A DNA stretch of 64,000 nucleotides, from contig CBDEVW010000002.1 in the NCBI GenBank assembly GCA_965243755.1, forward strand, positions 248,001-312,000, written 5' to 3'. Positions 26,074 to 34,382 of the stretch are shown one piece after another. This DNA comes from JANSWY01 sp965243755 (lineage in GTDB: Bacteria; Bacteroidota; Bacteroidia; Cytophagales; Cyclobacteriaceae). Both the position numbers and the translations under genes were made by a program. The notes under the pieces are model-generated. The model saw only the letters and a list, made by a program, of their open reading frames with translations, ran no database searches and was not told where the DNA came from. How positions within the stretch are numbered: position 1 is the stretch's first letter; the number at the start of each line of letters is the position of its first letter.

Positions 26074-27900
26074 TTATTTGGCTTCCAACCATACCTTTCT
26101 TAACCTAAGCTGGTCTTCAGTCGCGTCCGGGTTGAACTCCAAAACGTCATTTCTTGTGGTAGTAACCGTTTGTGCTTTGGCTTTGAGCTTCTTTTCTTTA
26201 ACTTTTCCTTTTACTTCCCTCGCAACCAAAACAGTAACTTTTTCCCCTGGTTTTGTATTATCATGAAAATCGGTTAAAATTTTTCTGGCGTCAACTAATG
26301 TTACGGGTGTTCCCTGCAGCTTTAATAGTACATCACCTTCTTTGTAACCCAATGCCTTTCCAAACTCATTCATTTCACTAATGTCATCAATTACAAGTTT
26401 GGAATCTTCATTTACGTTAATGCCTATGTTCCCAAATGTGATGGTCTGTGTTTCCATCTCTTCGGCGTAAGTAACTCCCACCTTTTCCAACAATTGGCTG
26501 TAAGGCAACCTTTTGTTACCCCCAACATATGTTTCAAGAAACTCACCTACTTCAGGGTAAGTTAGGGACGTGATCTTCGCAAATAACTCATTGTCTTTGA
26601 ATGCCTTCGTTTTTCCATACTCTTTAGATAAGTCACTCATCAGCATTTGCAAATTATAACTTCCATCTGAGGAAATGATCAACTGAAGGTCCAGACACAT
26701 GCCAATCAGTGCTCCCTTTTCATACACGTTTGGATATTGGTTTTCATATTTATCTAAAACATTGGCACTCATTTCAGTGAATGCCAGGTCACGATCATAT
26801 CTCTTTGCATTCAACATTTTTGTTCTCATGTTTCTCAAAAAGTCTTCTTGAGAGATCAGACCATATTTTACCTGAACATGATTTGCAGAGTACTCTGTCA
26901 CTCCCTCATATAGCCACAAGTGTTCGGACATCTCGGGCTCTATAAAATTAAAATTCTCTATTTGTTCGGAATGAATATTTAGTGGCGTTACGATATGAAA
27001 AAATTCATGTGCCGCCACATCCCTGATAGTCTGACCCAACAAACTGCTATTGGCCTCCGGTAAAAAATACAATGATGAGTATGAATGCTCAAGCGCACCA
27101 TATGCACCACTGTTACTTGGGGAATCGAACAAATAAATTAGGAAAGCATATTTGTCAATGGGTAGTTCTCCTCCGAGGTAATCCTTTTGCGCCTTAAGTA
27201 TTTCCTTCACCTCATCCATAACCTGAGCAGATGTAAGTGCTCCATTGGGACTAAATACTGATACCAGTATATCAGCTCCACCAATTTCCAAAATTGTAGT
27301 ATCCGGGTTGGAATACATAATGGGCGCATCTGCCAAATCAAAATAATTGGGAGAGCGAAACCGGTCAGTTTCATCATCGATCTTTTCAGGGATCATGGAT
27401 GTTGCTCCATACAATTTAGGGTCATGTTTTACTTCCAGTGTATATTCCATCTTATCATACCCTGATAAGTAGCCAATAAAGCCAAATGTGTTCATGACAA
27501 ATACATTCCGATCTATTTCAATGTTTGTCCCACCTGGCTCAAATACTTTATTCGGTAATGAACTATCAAATGTGTCATCGACCCAGTAGCTGATTTTATT
27601 TAATTTCTTCCCATTTCGTATCAACCATCTATTTTCAGATATCTTCGAAACACTCAGTTCACTTCCCTCTTCATCAAACGCTTTAAAATCACTTACAAAT
27701 CTTCCGAAATCAGAAATTGAGTAAGTTCCGGGGACAATCTTGGGCATATGATACTCAATACTATCCTCATTTATTGAAGGAGTCCATATCACCACTGGTG
27801 TCTTATCATCCTTTGTCTCTGATAAATTGATGAACACTTTATATTGGCCAACCACCTTTGAGGTAGTGATTAGCAGAACAAGAAGAAGGAAATTTCTCAT
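26074..27900 (-). CDS. M61-family aminopeptidase with PDZ domain
   Basis: A 608-residue exported metalloprotease. A signal peptide is evident at residues 1-18 (MRNFLLLVLLITTSKVVG). The N-terminal part is the beta domain typical of glycyl aminopeptidases; the zinc site is HEFFHIVTPLNIHSEQ (HExxH) near residue 300, and the third ligand is supplied by WLYEGVTEY. A PDZ domain follows near residues 495-570 (GKALGYKEGDVLLKLQGTPV). These are periplasmic or surface peptidases that release N-terminal Gly/Ala. It converges with the TAXI gene, with a hairpin between. The 519-base region upstream holds one small membrane ORF on the other strand. Confidence 0.93.
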   Translation of the reverse strand: MRNFLLLVLLITTSKVVGQYKVFINLSETKDDKTPVVIWTPSINEDSIEYHMPKIVPGTYSISDFGRFVSDFKAFDEEGSELSVSKISENRWLIRNGKKLNKISYWVDDTFDSSLPNKVFEPGGTNIEIDRNVFVMNTFGFIGYLSGYDKMEYTLEVKHDPKLYGATSMIPEKIDDETDRFRSPNYFDLADAPIMYSNPDTTILEIGGADILVSVFSPNGALTSAQVMDEVKEILKAQKDYLGGELPIDKYAFLIYLFDSPSNSGAYGALEHSYSSLYFLPEANSSLLGQTIRDVAAHEFFHIVTPLNIHSEQIENFNFIEPEMSEHLWLYEGVTEYSANHVQVKYGLISQEDFLRNMRTKMLNAKRYDRDLAFTEMSANVLDKYENQYPNVYEKGALIGMCLDLQLIISSDGSYNLQMLMSDLSKEYGKTKAFKDNELFAKITSLTYPEVGEFLETYVGGNKRLPYSQLLEKVGVTYAEEMETQTITFGNIGINVNEDSKLVIDDISEMNEFGKALGYKEGDVLLKLQGTPVTLVDARKILTDFHDNTKPGEKVTVLVAREVKGKVKEKKLKAKAQTVTTTRNDVLEFNPDATEDQLRLRKVWLEAK

Positions 27901-28069
27901 TTCGTTTATTTTAAGTTTTTGTAAAAATATGAGATTAGGAAAAGATAAAGCTGTTTTTTTATATAAGCGGCTTTTATGGCATCATGATTGTAAATAAAAC
28001 TTGAAGTCCATTTAATCCTTTTAGGGATTACTTGTGTCTAAAGAGAGCTAACAAACAATCAAAAGGAAT

Positions 28070-28219
28070 ATGTTTATTAAAAGAAATAGAACACTCAGAA
28101 GTATTGTCAGCAAAGCCATTGTCTACGTGATTTTATTATTAGGTATCTATTTTTTTCCTTCGGAAAGCACCACCACCATAGAGAAGCTTCCCATCGCTTT
28201 ATACAATCTTATATTTTAG
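28070..28219 (+). CDS. Small single-pass membrane protein, 49 aa
   Basis: ATG at 28070, preceded by a reasonable ribosome-binding site (AAAAGGAAT), opens a 49-codon frame ending TAG at 28219. The product has a basic start (MFIKRNRTLRSIVSKA), one hydrophobic segment (IVYVILLLGIYFFP) and a polar/hydrophobic tail, fitting a cytoplasm-in inner-membrane protein. It is the only candidate gene in the 27901-28419 interval and lies 201 bases upstream of the amidase-like gene on the same strand. Function unknown. Confidence 0.5.
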   Translation: MFIKRNRTLRSIVSKAIVYVILLLGIYFFPSESTTTIEKLPIALYNLIF

Positions 28220-28419
28220 CCACGAGTTCTGCTGGCAACCCGTCCTTAACTCAATTAGTGAATTTCATTCAATTATATAGTGTAAATCCACTATAAGCAG
28301 TCCAGCCTTGATTTTATAACACGCTTAATTTCAGGCTGTTACAAAAAGAGACTGTTTGCTGTATGGCTGATCTTAGTGATTTTATTTTGATAATGCTTCT
28401 AACTTAGCAATACCAAACG

Positions 28420-29223
28420 GTGAAACAAATGGAGCTTATCAATAACATATTAATTGGACAAGACATACATCACACAGCCAGTGATTATCTCTACGATAGG
28501 CTTAGTTACCAGGTCCCTGAATTGATCATTATCAGGAGTACCGAAACCAAGAAATTTAAGAACCACTTTAACTCCAACAATAAACCTTCTGTTCATATTA
28601 AGGTTGACAGGAATGGGCTGGTGACCCAGCTCATTCCCTTTAATTTGAGCGGGAGTCATGCAAAGAATGGATATTGGGAAGGTGATGGTGAGTTGGATCG
28701 TAAAAGTATTGCGATTGAATTAGAAAATGCCGGGAAGTTGAAGTTTAAAGATGATGGGTTCTATACACTGGATAACGTTAAGGTTGAAACCGATAATGTT
28801 TTCACCGGTGTGCACCAAAACGAAGAAAAGCCAAGTTATTGGCAAAAATACACGGAAAAGCAGGTTTTTATGGCAGAACAACTGTGCCGCTTGTTGTTAA
28901 TGTCCTACCAGGTGAAGTATATCCTCGGAAACGAGGAAATTTGCCCGGGTTTGAATGTCGACCCGGGCCCTGCCTTTCCGCTTGATAGAATTAGAAATAA
29001 TGTTTTCTCTGAATTCTCTAAAGGTACCATTTTGGAACCCGCGTTTTGCTTCAATAGCAACGTGAAAGAGCAATCAAGTTATGCGATGCTCCTAAATGAA
29101 ACATTTTTAAGAGACACAGAAAATAAAGGAAAGATTATAAACATCCGTCCCAAAAGTGGGGGCTGGTATAAGTTAAATATTGATTTAGGAGGTTGTATCA
29201 AAGAAGAATGGGTAAAAGTTTGA
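28420..29223 (+). CDS. N-acetylmuramoyl-L-alanine amidase homologue, zinc ligands lost, C-terminal SH3b-like domain
   Basis: A 267-residue Amidase_2 (AmpD/PGRP-like) domain protein (about residues 32-195). It keeps PSVHIKVDRNG, TQLIPFN, KSIAIELEN, the WQKYTEKQ block and DPGPAFPLDRIR, so the fold is clear. The usual IHYTA histidine is replaced by Arg39 (LIIIRSTE), and the usual GHEDI histidine by Asn171 (LGNEEICPG); Asp181 remains, and Cys175 could be a substitute ligand. So it is probably not a normal zinc amidase. The C-terminal 45 residues look SH3b-like (GGWYKLNI...EEWVKV). No signal peptide, so it is probably cytoplasmic. GTG at 28420 is the start; ATG 28429 is also possible. It is followed by a terminator and the patatin-like gene. 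Confidence 0.85.
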   Translation: MKQMELINNILIGQDIHHTASDYLYDRLSYQVPELIIIRSTETKKFKNHFNSNNKPSVHIKVDRNGLVTQLIPFNLSGSHAKNGYWEGDGELDRKSIAIELENAGKLKFKDDGFYTLDNVKVETDNVFTGVHQNEEKPSYWQKYTEKQVFMAEQLCRLLLMSYQVKYILGNEEICPGLNVDPGPAFPLDRIRNNVFSEFSKGTILEPAFCFNSNVKEQSSYAMLLNETFLRDTENKGKIINIRPKSGGWYKLNIDLGGCIKEEWVKV

Positions 29224-29357
29224 CTAAGATTTTATGACTGATTACGCTTGAGCAGCAAATATGAGATCACCACGATGCTGTTCAATTAAAAGGTGAACAT
29301 AAATATTGCCTCTGTCAGTTTGAATCGCTTAACTCTTCTATTACAACCAGGTCCACA

Positions 29358-29398
29358 GAAGGCAACCTAAGTAAGGGTTGCCTTCTTTCTATTTTTTA
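29358..29398 (+). terminator. Rho-independent terminator between amidase-like and patatin-like genes
   Basis: GAAGGCAACC pairs perfectly with GGTTGCCTTC around an 8-base loop (29358-29385), followed by a T-rich tail directly before the ATG at 29399. It overlaps the TTG at 29378, which is therefore unlikely to be a start. The hairpin may end the amidase transcript or act as an attenuator for the next gene. Confidence 0.75.
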
Positions 29399-30583
29399 AT
29401 GCAGGTAATTATGGAGGTAAGCGATTTTATTAATCAGCCTGGTATGAACGGCATCATACAGGAGGCACAATTCCTTAAGTTTTCTGATAAAAGAATATCA
29501 GATATCATTGATACAGACGGTTTACAATACATTGATCTGGTCATGCTGGGTAATGTACCGAATGATTATGCCCTGATCGGATTTTGTTTTGTATTGGAAG
29601 AAGCAGGAATTAGATTTTATAACCTAGCGGGAATTGGAGGGGCATCTTTACACGGATTATTCTATGCTATGGTGGGCAGTCCTGATCAGCACAAAAGCAT
29701 CAAATTACTTAAAGGCATTAGTAAACATAATATTAGAGTTAAATCCAAACCGTTTCAGTGGTTTCTCAATAGCTCAACGCAATCAGAAATTAGTTCACAG
29801 AATTTTAAAAAATGGATAAATGATATTTTTAGAAATGAAGGAATAGACTCTATTCAGGAATTGTTGTCCACCAACAAACTGTACAACCTAAAACATAGAA
29901 ATGGTGATAAACTCTCATCTTCTCCGATAATATCAATTTTTAGTACTGATATTACATCACATTCATTAGTGGAGTTTCCGAAAATGGCCAATTTATATTG
30001 GAACAATCCCCATGAGCTATCGCCTGCTGATCTACTTGAGTTATGCATATCTTCTCCGAACATACCGGGACACATAAAACTAAAAACCACTCCAAATGTC
30101 GGGAAACCTCAGATGGAAAAATTGGCTAATAATAATTCATTAAGTGAAAACCATTCCAATGAGGTTTCCTTTGCACCACATCCATTTCCAGAGCTATTAC
30201 CATTAAACCTATTTCACAAATTCGATAAGGTGCCCACAAAACCAACATTTGGAGTGGTTTCTAACAGCATTTTAGAATCCGGAAAATATGAACCAAAACT
30301 ACTTTCACAAAACTGCCTGCTCAGATCTAAGCAAATTGAATCCGTTAGAAATCTCATGGACCAACCGGATTACAGCCAGCTCATATGCAGCATTGGCAAT
30401 AATATTACTTGTCATCTGACAAAGGTTGCGGATGATGAAAAACTCAAACAATTTAAAATAGGATCTGAAGCGGCAATTGACTTCTTAAATGATTTTAACT
30501 GGAGGTCCTACAAAAACTCGAGAAATTCATTGAATACTGTTGGTGCAGAGGTCAAAGCGAAATCACTTGTCAAAGTTCTTTAA
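29399..30583 (+). CDS. Patatin-like phospholipase homologue lacking catalytic residues (394 aa)
   Basis: The overall pattern is that of the large bacterial patatin family: YIDLVMLGN...IGFCFVLEEAGIRFYNLAG, PADLLELCISSPNIPG, KPTFGVV and QLICSIGNN...IGSEAAIDFLNDFNW. The catalytic parts are gone: the GGGxxG oxyanion loop is GNVPND (residues 51-56), the GTSAG nucleophile elbow is GIGGA (78-82, Ser replaced by Gly80), and no DG(G/A) motif is found where the aspartate should be. The frame is intact, so it may be a pseudoenzyme kept for another role. Start ATG 29399 is chosen because the upstream TTG sits in a terminator. No signal peptide or membrane segment. Confidence 0.85.
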   Translation: MQVIMEVSDFINQPGMNGIIQEAQFLKFSDKRISDIIDTDGLQYIDLVMLGNVPNDYALIGFCFVLEEAGIRFYNLAGIGGASLHGLFYAMVGSPDQHKSIKLLKGISKHNIRVKSKPFQWFLNSSTQSEISSQNFKKWINDIFRNEGIDSIQELLSTNKLYNLKHRNGDKLSSSPIISIFSTDITSHSLVEFPKMANLYWNNPHELSPADLLELCISSPNIPGHIKLKTTPNVGKPQMEKLANNNSLSENHSNEVSFAPHPFPELLPLNLFHKFDKVPTKPTFGVVSNSILESGKYEPKLLSQNCLLRSKQIESVRNLMDQPDYSQLICSIGNNITCHLTKVADDEKLKQFKIGSEAAIDFLNDFNWRSYKNSRNSLNTVGAEVKAKSLVKVL

Positions 30584-30697
30584 TACACACCAACCAAAAT
30601 CATTCATCAGCATTCTTTATGGGTTTAAAAGTAAGTCCTCCCTGGTAATATCATTACATCCATGAAATTTATCTGCGTCTCTCAGATTAAACCCTGA

Positions 30698-30985
30698 CTA
30701 GTACCTCAAGCTATATTCAAAGGCATATTCTATGAATTGTACACCCATTGTATACCCTGGAAAGTTAATTATTTGATCCTCACTTCCTACATTTGGGGGA
30801 ATATTATTCAAACCACTATCTCGGAACTTCACAAAGAAATTAATCACATAAGTTAGGTCTTTTTCTGACCTAGAAAACACCAAAATGGTTAGCAATATTT
30901 TGGTTGAACTATGTCGCCTTGAAAACTCATATGGCTGGTGGTTGAGGAAGTAGGGGCGACCTTTTTCAATTTGCAATTCCATCAC
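30698..30985 (-). CDS. Doubtful ORF, 95 aa, in a 438-base gene-poor interval
   Basis: An open frame of 95 codons (GTG 30985, ATG 30982) covers most of the interval between the patatin-like gene (ends 30583) and the lipoprotein at 31022. The product has no recognised domain; fragments such as FVKFRDSGLNNIPP and INFPGYTMGVQFIEYAFEY look protein-like, so it may be a decayed gene remnant or a real short gene. Nothing else is seen in 30584-31021 except a weak promoter-like stretch near 31001. Confidence 0.3.
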   Translation of the reverse strand: MMELQIEKGRPYFLNHQPYEFSRRHSSTKILLTILVFSRSEKDLTYVINFFVKFRDSGLNNIPPNVGSEDQIINFPGYTMGVQFIEYAFEYSLRY

Positions 30986-31021
30986 TTTATTTTACTATCT
31001 TTATTCCTCAATCAGATTTTT

Positions 31022-31447
31022 ATGAAAAGATATCTTCTATACTTAGCTGGACTTAGTCTATGTGTTTCTATCGCCTGCAAAGATGAAAAGGAAACACCAT
31101 TGTCGGAATTGTTAATAGGAACGTGGACAGCAACTTCTAATATGTCTCAAAACTGTACTGATACATTAGATAATGAATCGACGAGTATTACATGCGACAG
31201 TTTAAATTGTTTCAAATTGATCATTACAGATTCATTGCTCACAGAATTTACCATTGTAAATGGGGACAGCAGCACCAGGGAAAGAATCTGGGACATTGTA
31301 GGTGACCTACTTGAAATCTGTGACAGTGATGCTCCAGATGCAACCTGTAGCGAACGCACAGCAATCATTGATGGTAAAGAACTGAGACTAAAATCTCCCA
31401 AAGACGAAGATGGGTGCGACTTTACTGAAGTGTTCTCCAGGGATTAA
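31022..31447 (+). CDS. Small lipoprotein with lipocalin-like start (141 aa)
   Basis: Signal peptide with lipobox ending SIAC near residue 18, so the protein is a lipoprotein. The mature part begins LSELLIGTWTATS, the type of start seen in lipocalin-like DUF domains of Bacteroidota, and contains six cysteines that could form disulfides in the periplasm. I chose ATG 31022 because it gives the signal peptide; the frame is open further upstream to 30938 without one. TATCTTTA at 31001-31012 resembles a -7 element, with a TTTG 22 bases upstream. Function unknown. Confidence 0.75.
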   Translation: MKRYLLYLAGLSLCVSIACKDEKETPLSELLIGTWTATSNMSQNCTDTLDNESTSITCDSLNCFKLIITDSLLTEFTIVNGDSSTRERIWDIVGDLLEICDSDAPDATCSERTAIIDGKELRLKSPKDEDGCDFTEVFSRD

Positions 31448-31471
31448 CCCAACCCGGTTATTGCATTGAGC

Positions 31472-32749
31472 CTACGATGGAATCATTGTCCTTTTTACCT
31501 TTTGCTGACGAATTTCTGTAAACACGAAATAGGCGGTAATGATGATAGATGCTAATAAATATACCAAAATGTAGTTTGAGCCTCCCGGGATTGAGTCGTT
31601 CAATAAAAACCAATTGTCCGTTGTGTAGATGATCGTCATTCCAAATGCAGCCTGAACAAAAGAAGTAAATATTGCATAGGTTTTTCTGTCCATCAACGTC
31701 GTGTAATTGAATATCATTACCGCGAGGAAAACACCATATATCACAGCACTGCCAGCACCTATTGCAGCAATATTGTTAAATAAATACATCATCAACAGAA
31801 ACACGACCAAAAATTGTGTCCAGGACCATAAATGCAATGCAGTAGAGGATTTTGGGTTATATTTTTCATATTGATAAACATCTTCTATGGCATATACCGG
31901 GTACTTTTCTTCCACGTCCTTTGGTCTCCATCCAGTAGGCATGAACCAGATTCTTAATTTGTCCCAATATGATTTTGCCCTCCAGGCATCTTTGATTAGA
32001 AGCCATAAGTGATTGAAATTGATTAAAAAGGGGTTCCAGGTACGAACTGGTCGTTTTACGCCATATACTGGTGGCACCTCATCAAGTTCTTCCTGAAAAG
32101 TGCCAAAAAGTTTATCCCATATAATGAATACCTGAGACATGTTCTTATCCATATATTCTTTATTGACGGCATGATGAACTCGGTGATGTGATGGAGTGAC
32201 AATAATATGTTCCAAAATACCCATTTTACCAATCAACTGTGTATGGTACCAATATTGAGCAAATAAATGAAGCGGTGCAATAAGAGCGATGACCTCATTA
32301 GGAACGCCAATGATGGCCGTAGGAATTAGAAAAAATGGAATAGTTGAAAATATGGAGGATATAGTTTGTCTTAAAGCACAAGCCAGGTTAAACTCCTCAC
32401 TGCTATGATGAATAATATGTACGTTCCAAAAATAATTTACCTGATGTGCTAATCTGTGATTCCAATAACCAGCAAAGTCCAACCCAATAAACGCCAATAC
32501 ATATACATACCACTCTGATTCCATTTGAAAAATAGCTAAGTGCTCTTTAAACCAAGTATAAGAAACAATTATTATGGTGAGCCCTAATACGTCCTTAATG
32601 ACGTTGGTAATGCCCGAACTTAAACTGGACAATGTGTCCATGCTATGGATGACATTTTTCTTTTTTCGCCAGGCAAAAAACCTTTCAATCAAAAGAAGGG
32701 ACATAAAAAACGGAATGGCATAATTGAGCACCGCAGCGTATCGTTCCAT
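31472..32749 (-). CDS. Sterol desaturase / fatty-acid hydroxylase family membrane protein
   Basis: A 425-residue polytopic membrane protein with the histidine clusters of the fatty-acid hydroxylase superfamily: HRLAHQVNYFW, then HIIHHSSEEFN, and HRVHHAVN further on. These bind a di-iron centre. About eight hydrophobic segments are visible; the C-terminal third (after about residue 300) has four more membrane segments, as in the TMEM195/alkylglycerol-monooxygenase-like subgroup, so a lipid hydroxylase or ether-lipid cleaving role is plausible but not proved. It stands alone on the minus strand, convergent with the lipoprotein gene at 31022 with 24 bases between. Confidence 0.92.
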   Translation of the reverse strand: MERYAAVLNYAIPFFMSLLLIERFFAWRKKKNVIHSMDTLSSLSSGITNVIKDVLGLTIIIVSYTWFKEHLAIFQMESEWYVYVLAFIGLDFAGYWNHRLAHQVNYFWNVHIIHHSSEEFNLACALRQTISSIFSTIPFFLIPTAIIGVPNEVIALIAPLHLFAQYWYHTQLIGKMGILEHIIVTPSHHRVHHAVNKEYMDKNMSQVFIIWDKLFGTFQEELDEVPPVYGVKRPVRTWNPFLINFNHLWLLIKDAWRAKSYWDKLRIWFMPTGWRPKDVEEKYPVYAIEDVYQYEKYNPKSSTALHLWSWTQFLVVFLLMMYLFNNIAAIGAGSAVIYGVFLAVMIFNYTTLMDRKTYAIFTSFVQAAFGMTIIYTTDNWFLLNDSIPGGSNYILVYLLASIIITAYFVFTEIRQQKVKRTMIPS

Positions 32750-32875
32750 TGTCTATTTGGGTTAATCGTAATTAACTATAAAGATACTAAAGAAATTTAT
32801 TCTGCATGCATAACAAGTTGATTAAGTCGTTAATAATCATTACCTTCTGCTCCAGTTACCAAGGGCACATACTGT

Positions 32876-33145
32876 TTGGAAGCAGAAAATCAACATAATG
32901 AAATCCCTGAAAACAGCTCGGTTAACTGGATAGCGGTTGGTTATTTTTTTGCTGTTTTAGGAGGAATGGTCGGAATATTTATTGGTTGGCACCTTATGAT
33001 GTCCAGACCGACAGAACCAGATAATGATCAGCGGTTTGCTTATAATAATCGGGAGAGAAATCATGGGTTTTGGATATTATTCATCGGGGTTTTGTCTATG
33101 TTGTTATGGGTCTATATCAACTTCATATATTTTCGTATTCGATAA
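32876..33145 (+). CDS. Small two-helix membrane protein, 89 aa
   Basis: Two hydrophobic segments (about residues 18-42 and 66-86) separated by a polar, arginine-rich loop. No named family. The start is TTG at 32876: the frame is open back to 32837 but no ATG or GTG occurs there, so TTG is the first usable start. Its stop is followed after one base by the ATG of a GNAT gene, so the two form an operon. Promoter elements were not found in the 126 bases between this gene and the divergent hydroxylase-family gene. Confidence 0.65.
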   Translation: MEAENQHNEIPENSSVNWIAVGYFFAVLGGMVGIFIGWHLMMSRPTEPDNDQRFAYNNRERNHGFWILFIGVLSMLLWVYINFIYFRIR

Positions 33146-33146
33146 A

Positions 33147-33608
33147 ATGGATGTAAGAATTTTTAAGCTGGAAGACAAAAACCTGGCTCCCTTCGAATTA
33201 ATGCTATTGGCAGATCCTTCACGAGATATGATTGAAGAATATCTTGTGAAAGGGACATGTTTTGTAGTTGAAAATGAAAACGAAGATATTATTGGTTGTT
33301 ATGTGCTCAAAAGTAACTCTCCTGTAGAAGTAGAGATCATGAATATCGCAGTAGCTGAACGGTTTCAGGGCAAAGGCATTGGCAAAAAAATGTTGGAACA
33401 TGCTATGAACTATGCAAAGAAATCCGGATATACTCAATTAGTAATTGCAACCGCCAATAGCAGCATGTATCAGCTATATCTGTATCAAAAAATCGGATTC
33501 GAAATGATGAGAATTGAAAGAGACTATTTTATTAATCATTATTCGAATAAGATTCAGGAAAACGGAATTCCAACCAAACACAAGGTTGTGTTAGGTATGA
33601 AACTTTAA
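33147..33608 (+). CDS. GNAT-family N-acetyltransferase
   Basis: A 153-residue GNAT domain. Motif A with the acetyl-CoA pyrophosphate loop is ERFQGKGIGKKMLEHAM near residues 70-86 (Q/RxxGxG/A), motif B follows as YQLYLYQKIGFEMMR. The preceding strand IMNIAVAERFQ is typical. The start ATG 33147 lies one base after the stop of the membrane-protein gene; a longer upstream frame exists but lacks domain content. Substrate unknown; the small operon with a membrane protein does not help. The 3' end overlaps the convergent uracil-DNA glycosylase gene by 4 bases. Cytoplasmic. Confidence 0.9.
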   Translation: MDVRIFKLEDKNLAPFELMLLADPSRDMIEEYLVKGTCFVVENENEDIIGCYVLKSNSPVEVEIMNIAVAERFQGKGIGKKMLEHAMNYAKKSGYTQLVIATANSSMYQLYLYQKIGFEMMRIERDYFINHYSNKIQENGIPTKHKVVLGMKL

Positions 33609-34273
33609 TTAGACAACTTCTGCCTGTACAATTCAAGAAAGTCCGGAAGTTGTTTTCTTCTGTATTGAAGTATCCATCGGGGATGTGGTAATGCTTCAAT
33701 TCTCTCAAACAATTGATACTTATCATTCAAAAATTCCAGGTATTTGATGTTTTTTCCCTGCCCAAGGCTGTAAGCTATTTTATTGTTTCCTACCAACTCT
33801 GTATGCCATCTTAAGTTCTCAACCATGTATTGTTCAAGGTTTTCCTGCAACATTTTGTCATCATAATAATTTATATTTTTCCCCTCCTTTATAAAGCCCA
33901 ATGGACAAACTGAAGTAATCAGGTATTTTGAGTAAAATTTCGCGGGACCTCCAAGATGGTTAATCATCTCGTAAATAAACGTAGAAGAAAGCTCTGGTTT
34001 CTTGTCAAAGGAGTTTTTGATTCCACAGGAGTATTCCAAATGTTTAGGATCTGTAAAAGGAATTCCAGTAACACCTCCTCCCAACCTCCCTGGATTAATA
34101 CCAATTAGTAGCGTTCTACTTTTATTGTCGTTATAATACTCATGATAAAATTGAGTCATTACCTGAATAACCTTGTCCTGATTAAATGGGTATAGCAATT
34201 CAATTCCATTCGGAAGGATTGTTGGTCGGTCTATAGTGGTGTAATAGTCAATTATTCTTTTTGCAATGGTCAT
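33605..34273 (-). CDS. SMUG2-like uracil-DNA glycosylase family protein (DUF4918)
   Basis: A 222-residue protein of the uracil-DNA glycosylase superfamily. The motif LLIGINPGRLGGGVTGIPFTDP (written in two parts: GINPGRLGGG and VTGIPFTDP) is the SMUG-type active-site loop, and PHPRW near the C-terminus is the second conserved loop. These enzymes excise uracil and related damaged bases. The first Met of the track would lie far upstream; ATG 34273 (MTIAKRIIDYY) is the proper start, as the upstream extension overlaps the neighbouring lipoprotein gene. Not in an operon. Cytoplasmic DNA repair. Confidence 0.88.
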   Translation of the reverse strand: MTIAKRIIDYYTTIDRPTILPNGIELLYPFNQDKVIQVMTQFYHEYYNDNKSRTLLIGINPGRLGGGVTGIPFTDPKHLEYSCGIKNSFDKKPELSSTFIYEMINHLGGPAKFYSKYLITSVCPLGFIKEGKNINYYDDKMLQENLEQYMVENLRWHTELVGNNKIAYSLGQGKNIKYLEFLNDKYQLFERIEALPHPRWILQYRRKQLPDFLELYRQKLSN

Positions 34274-34382
34274 GTTCCAACCTTTTTTATAATCAATGAC
34301 TCTAGTGATTGAGGACAATATTCTTTTAAAACTGAAGTAATGTCCCAATATAAATACAGACTCAAAATAACATTTTTTAATT

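Noticed and set aside
29378..29398. TTG at 29378 as start of the patatin-like gene
   Set aside because: The codons lie in the arm and tail of a strong terminator; ATG 29399 is better.
33024..33146. Longer GNAT frame starting at 33024
   Set aside because: It overlaps the upstream membrane-protein gene and adds no domain content; ATG 33147 is adjacent to that gene's stop.
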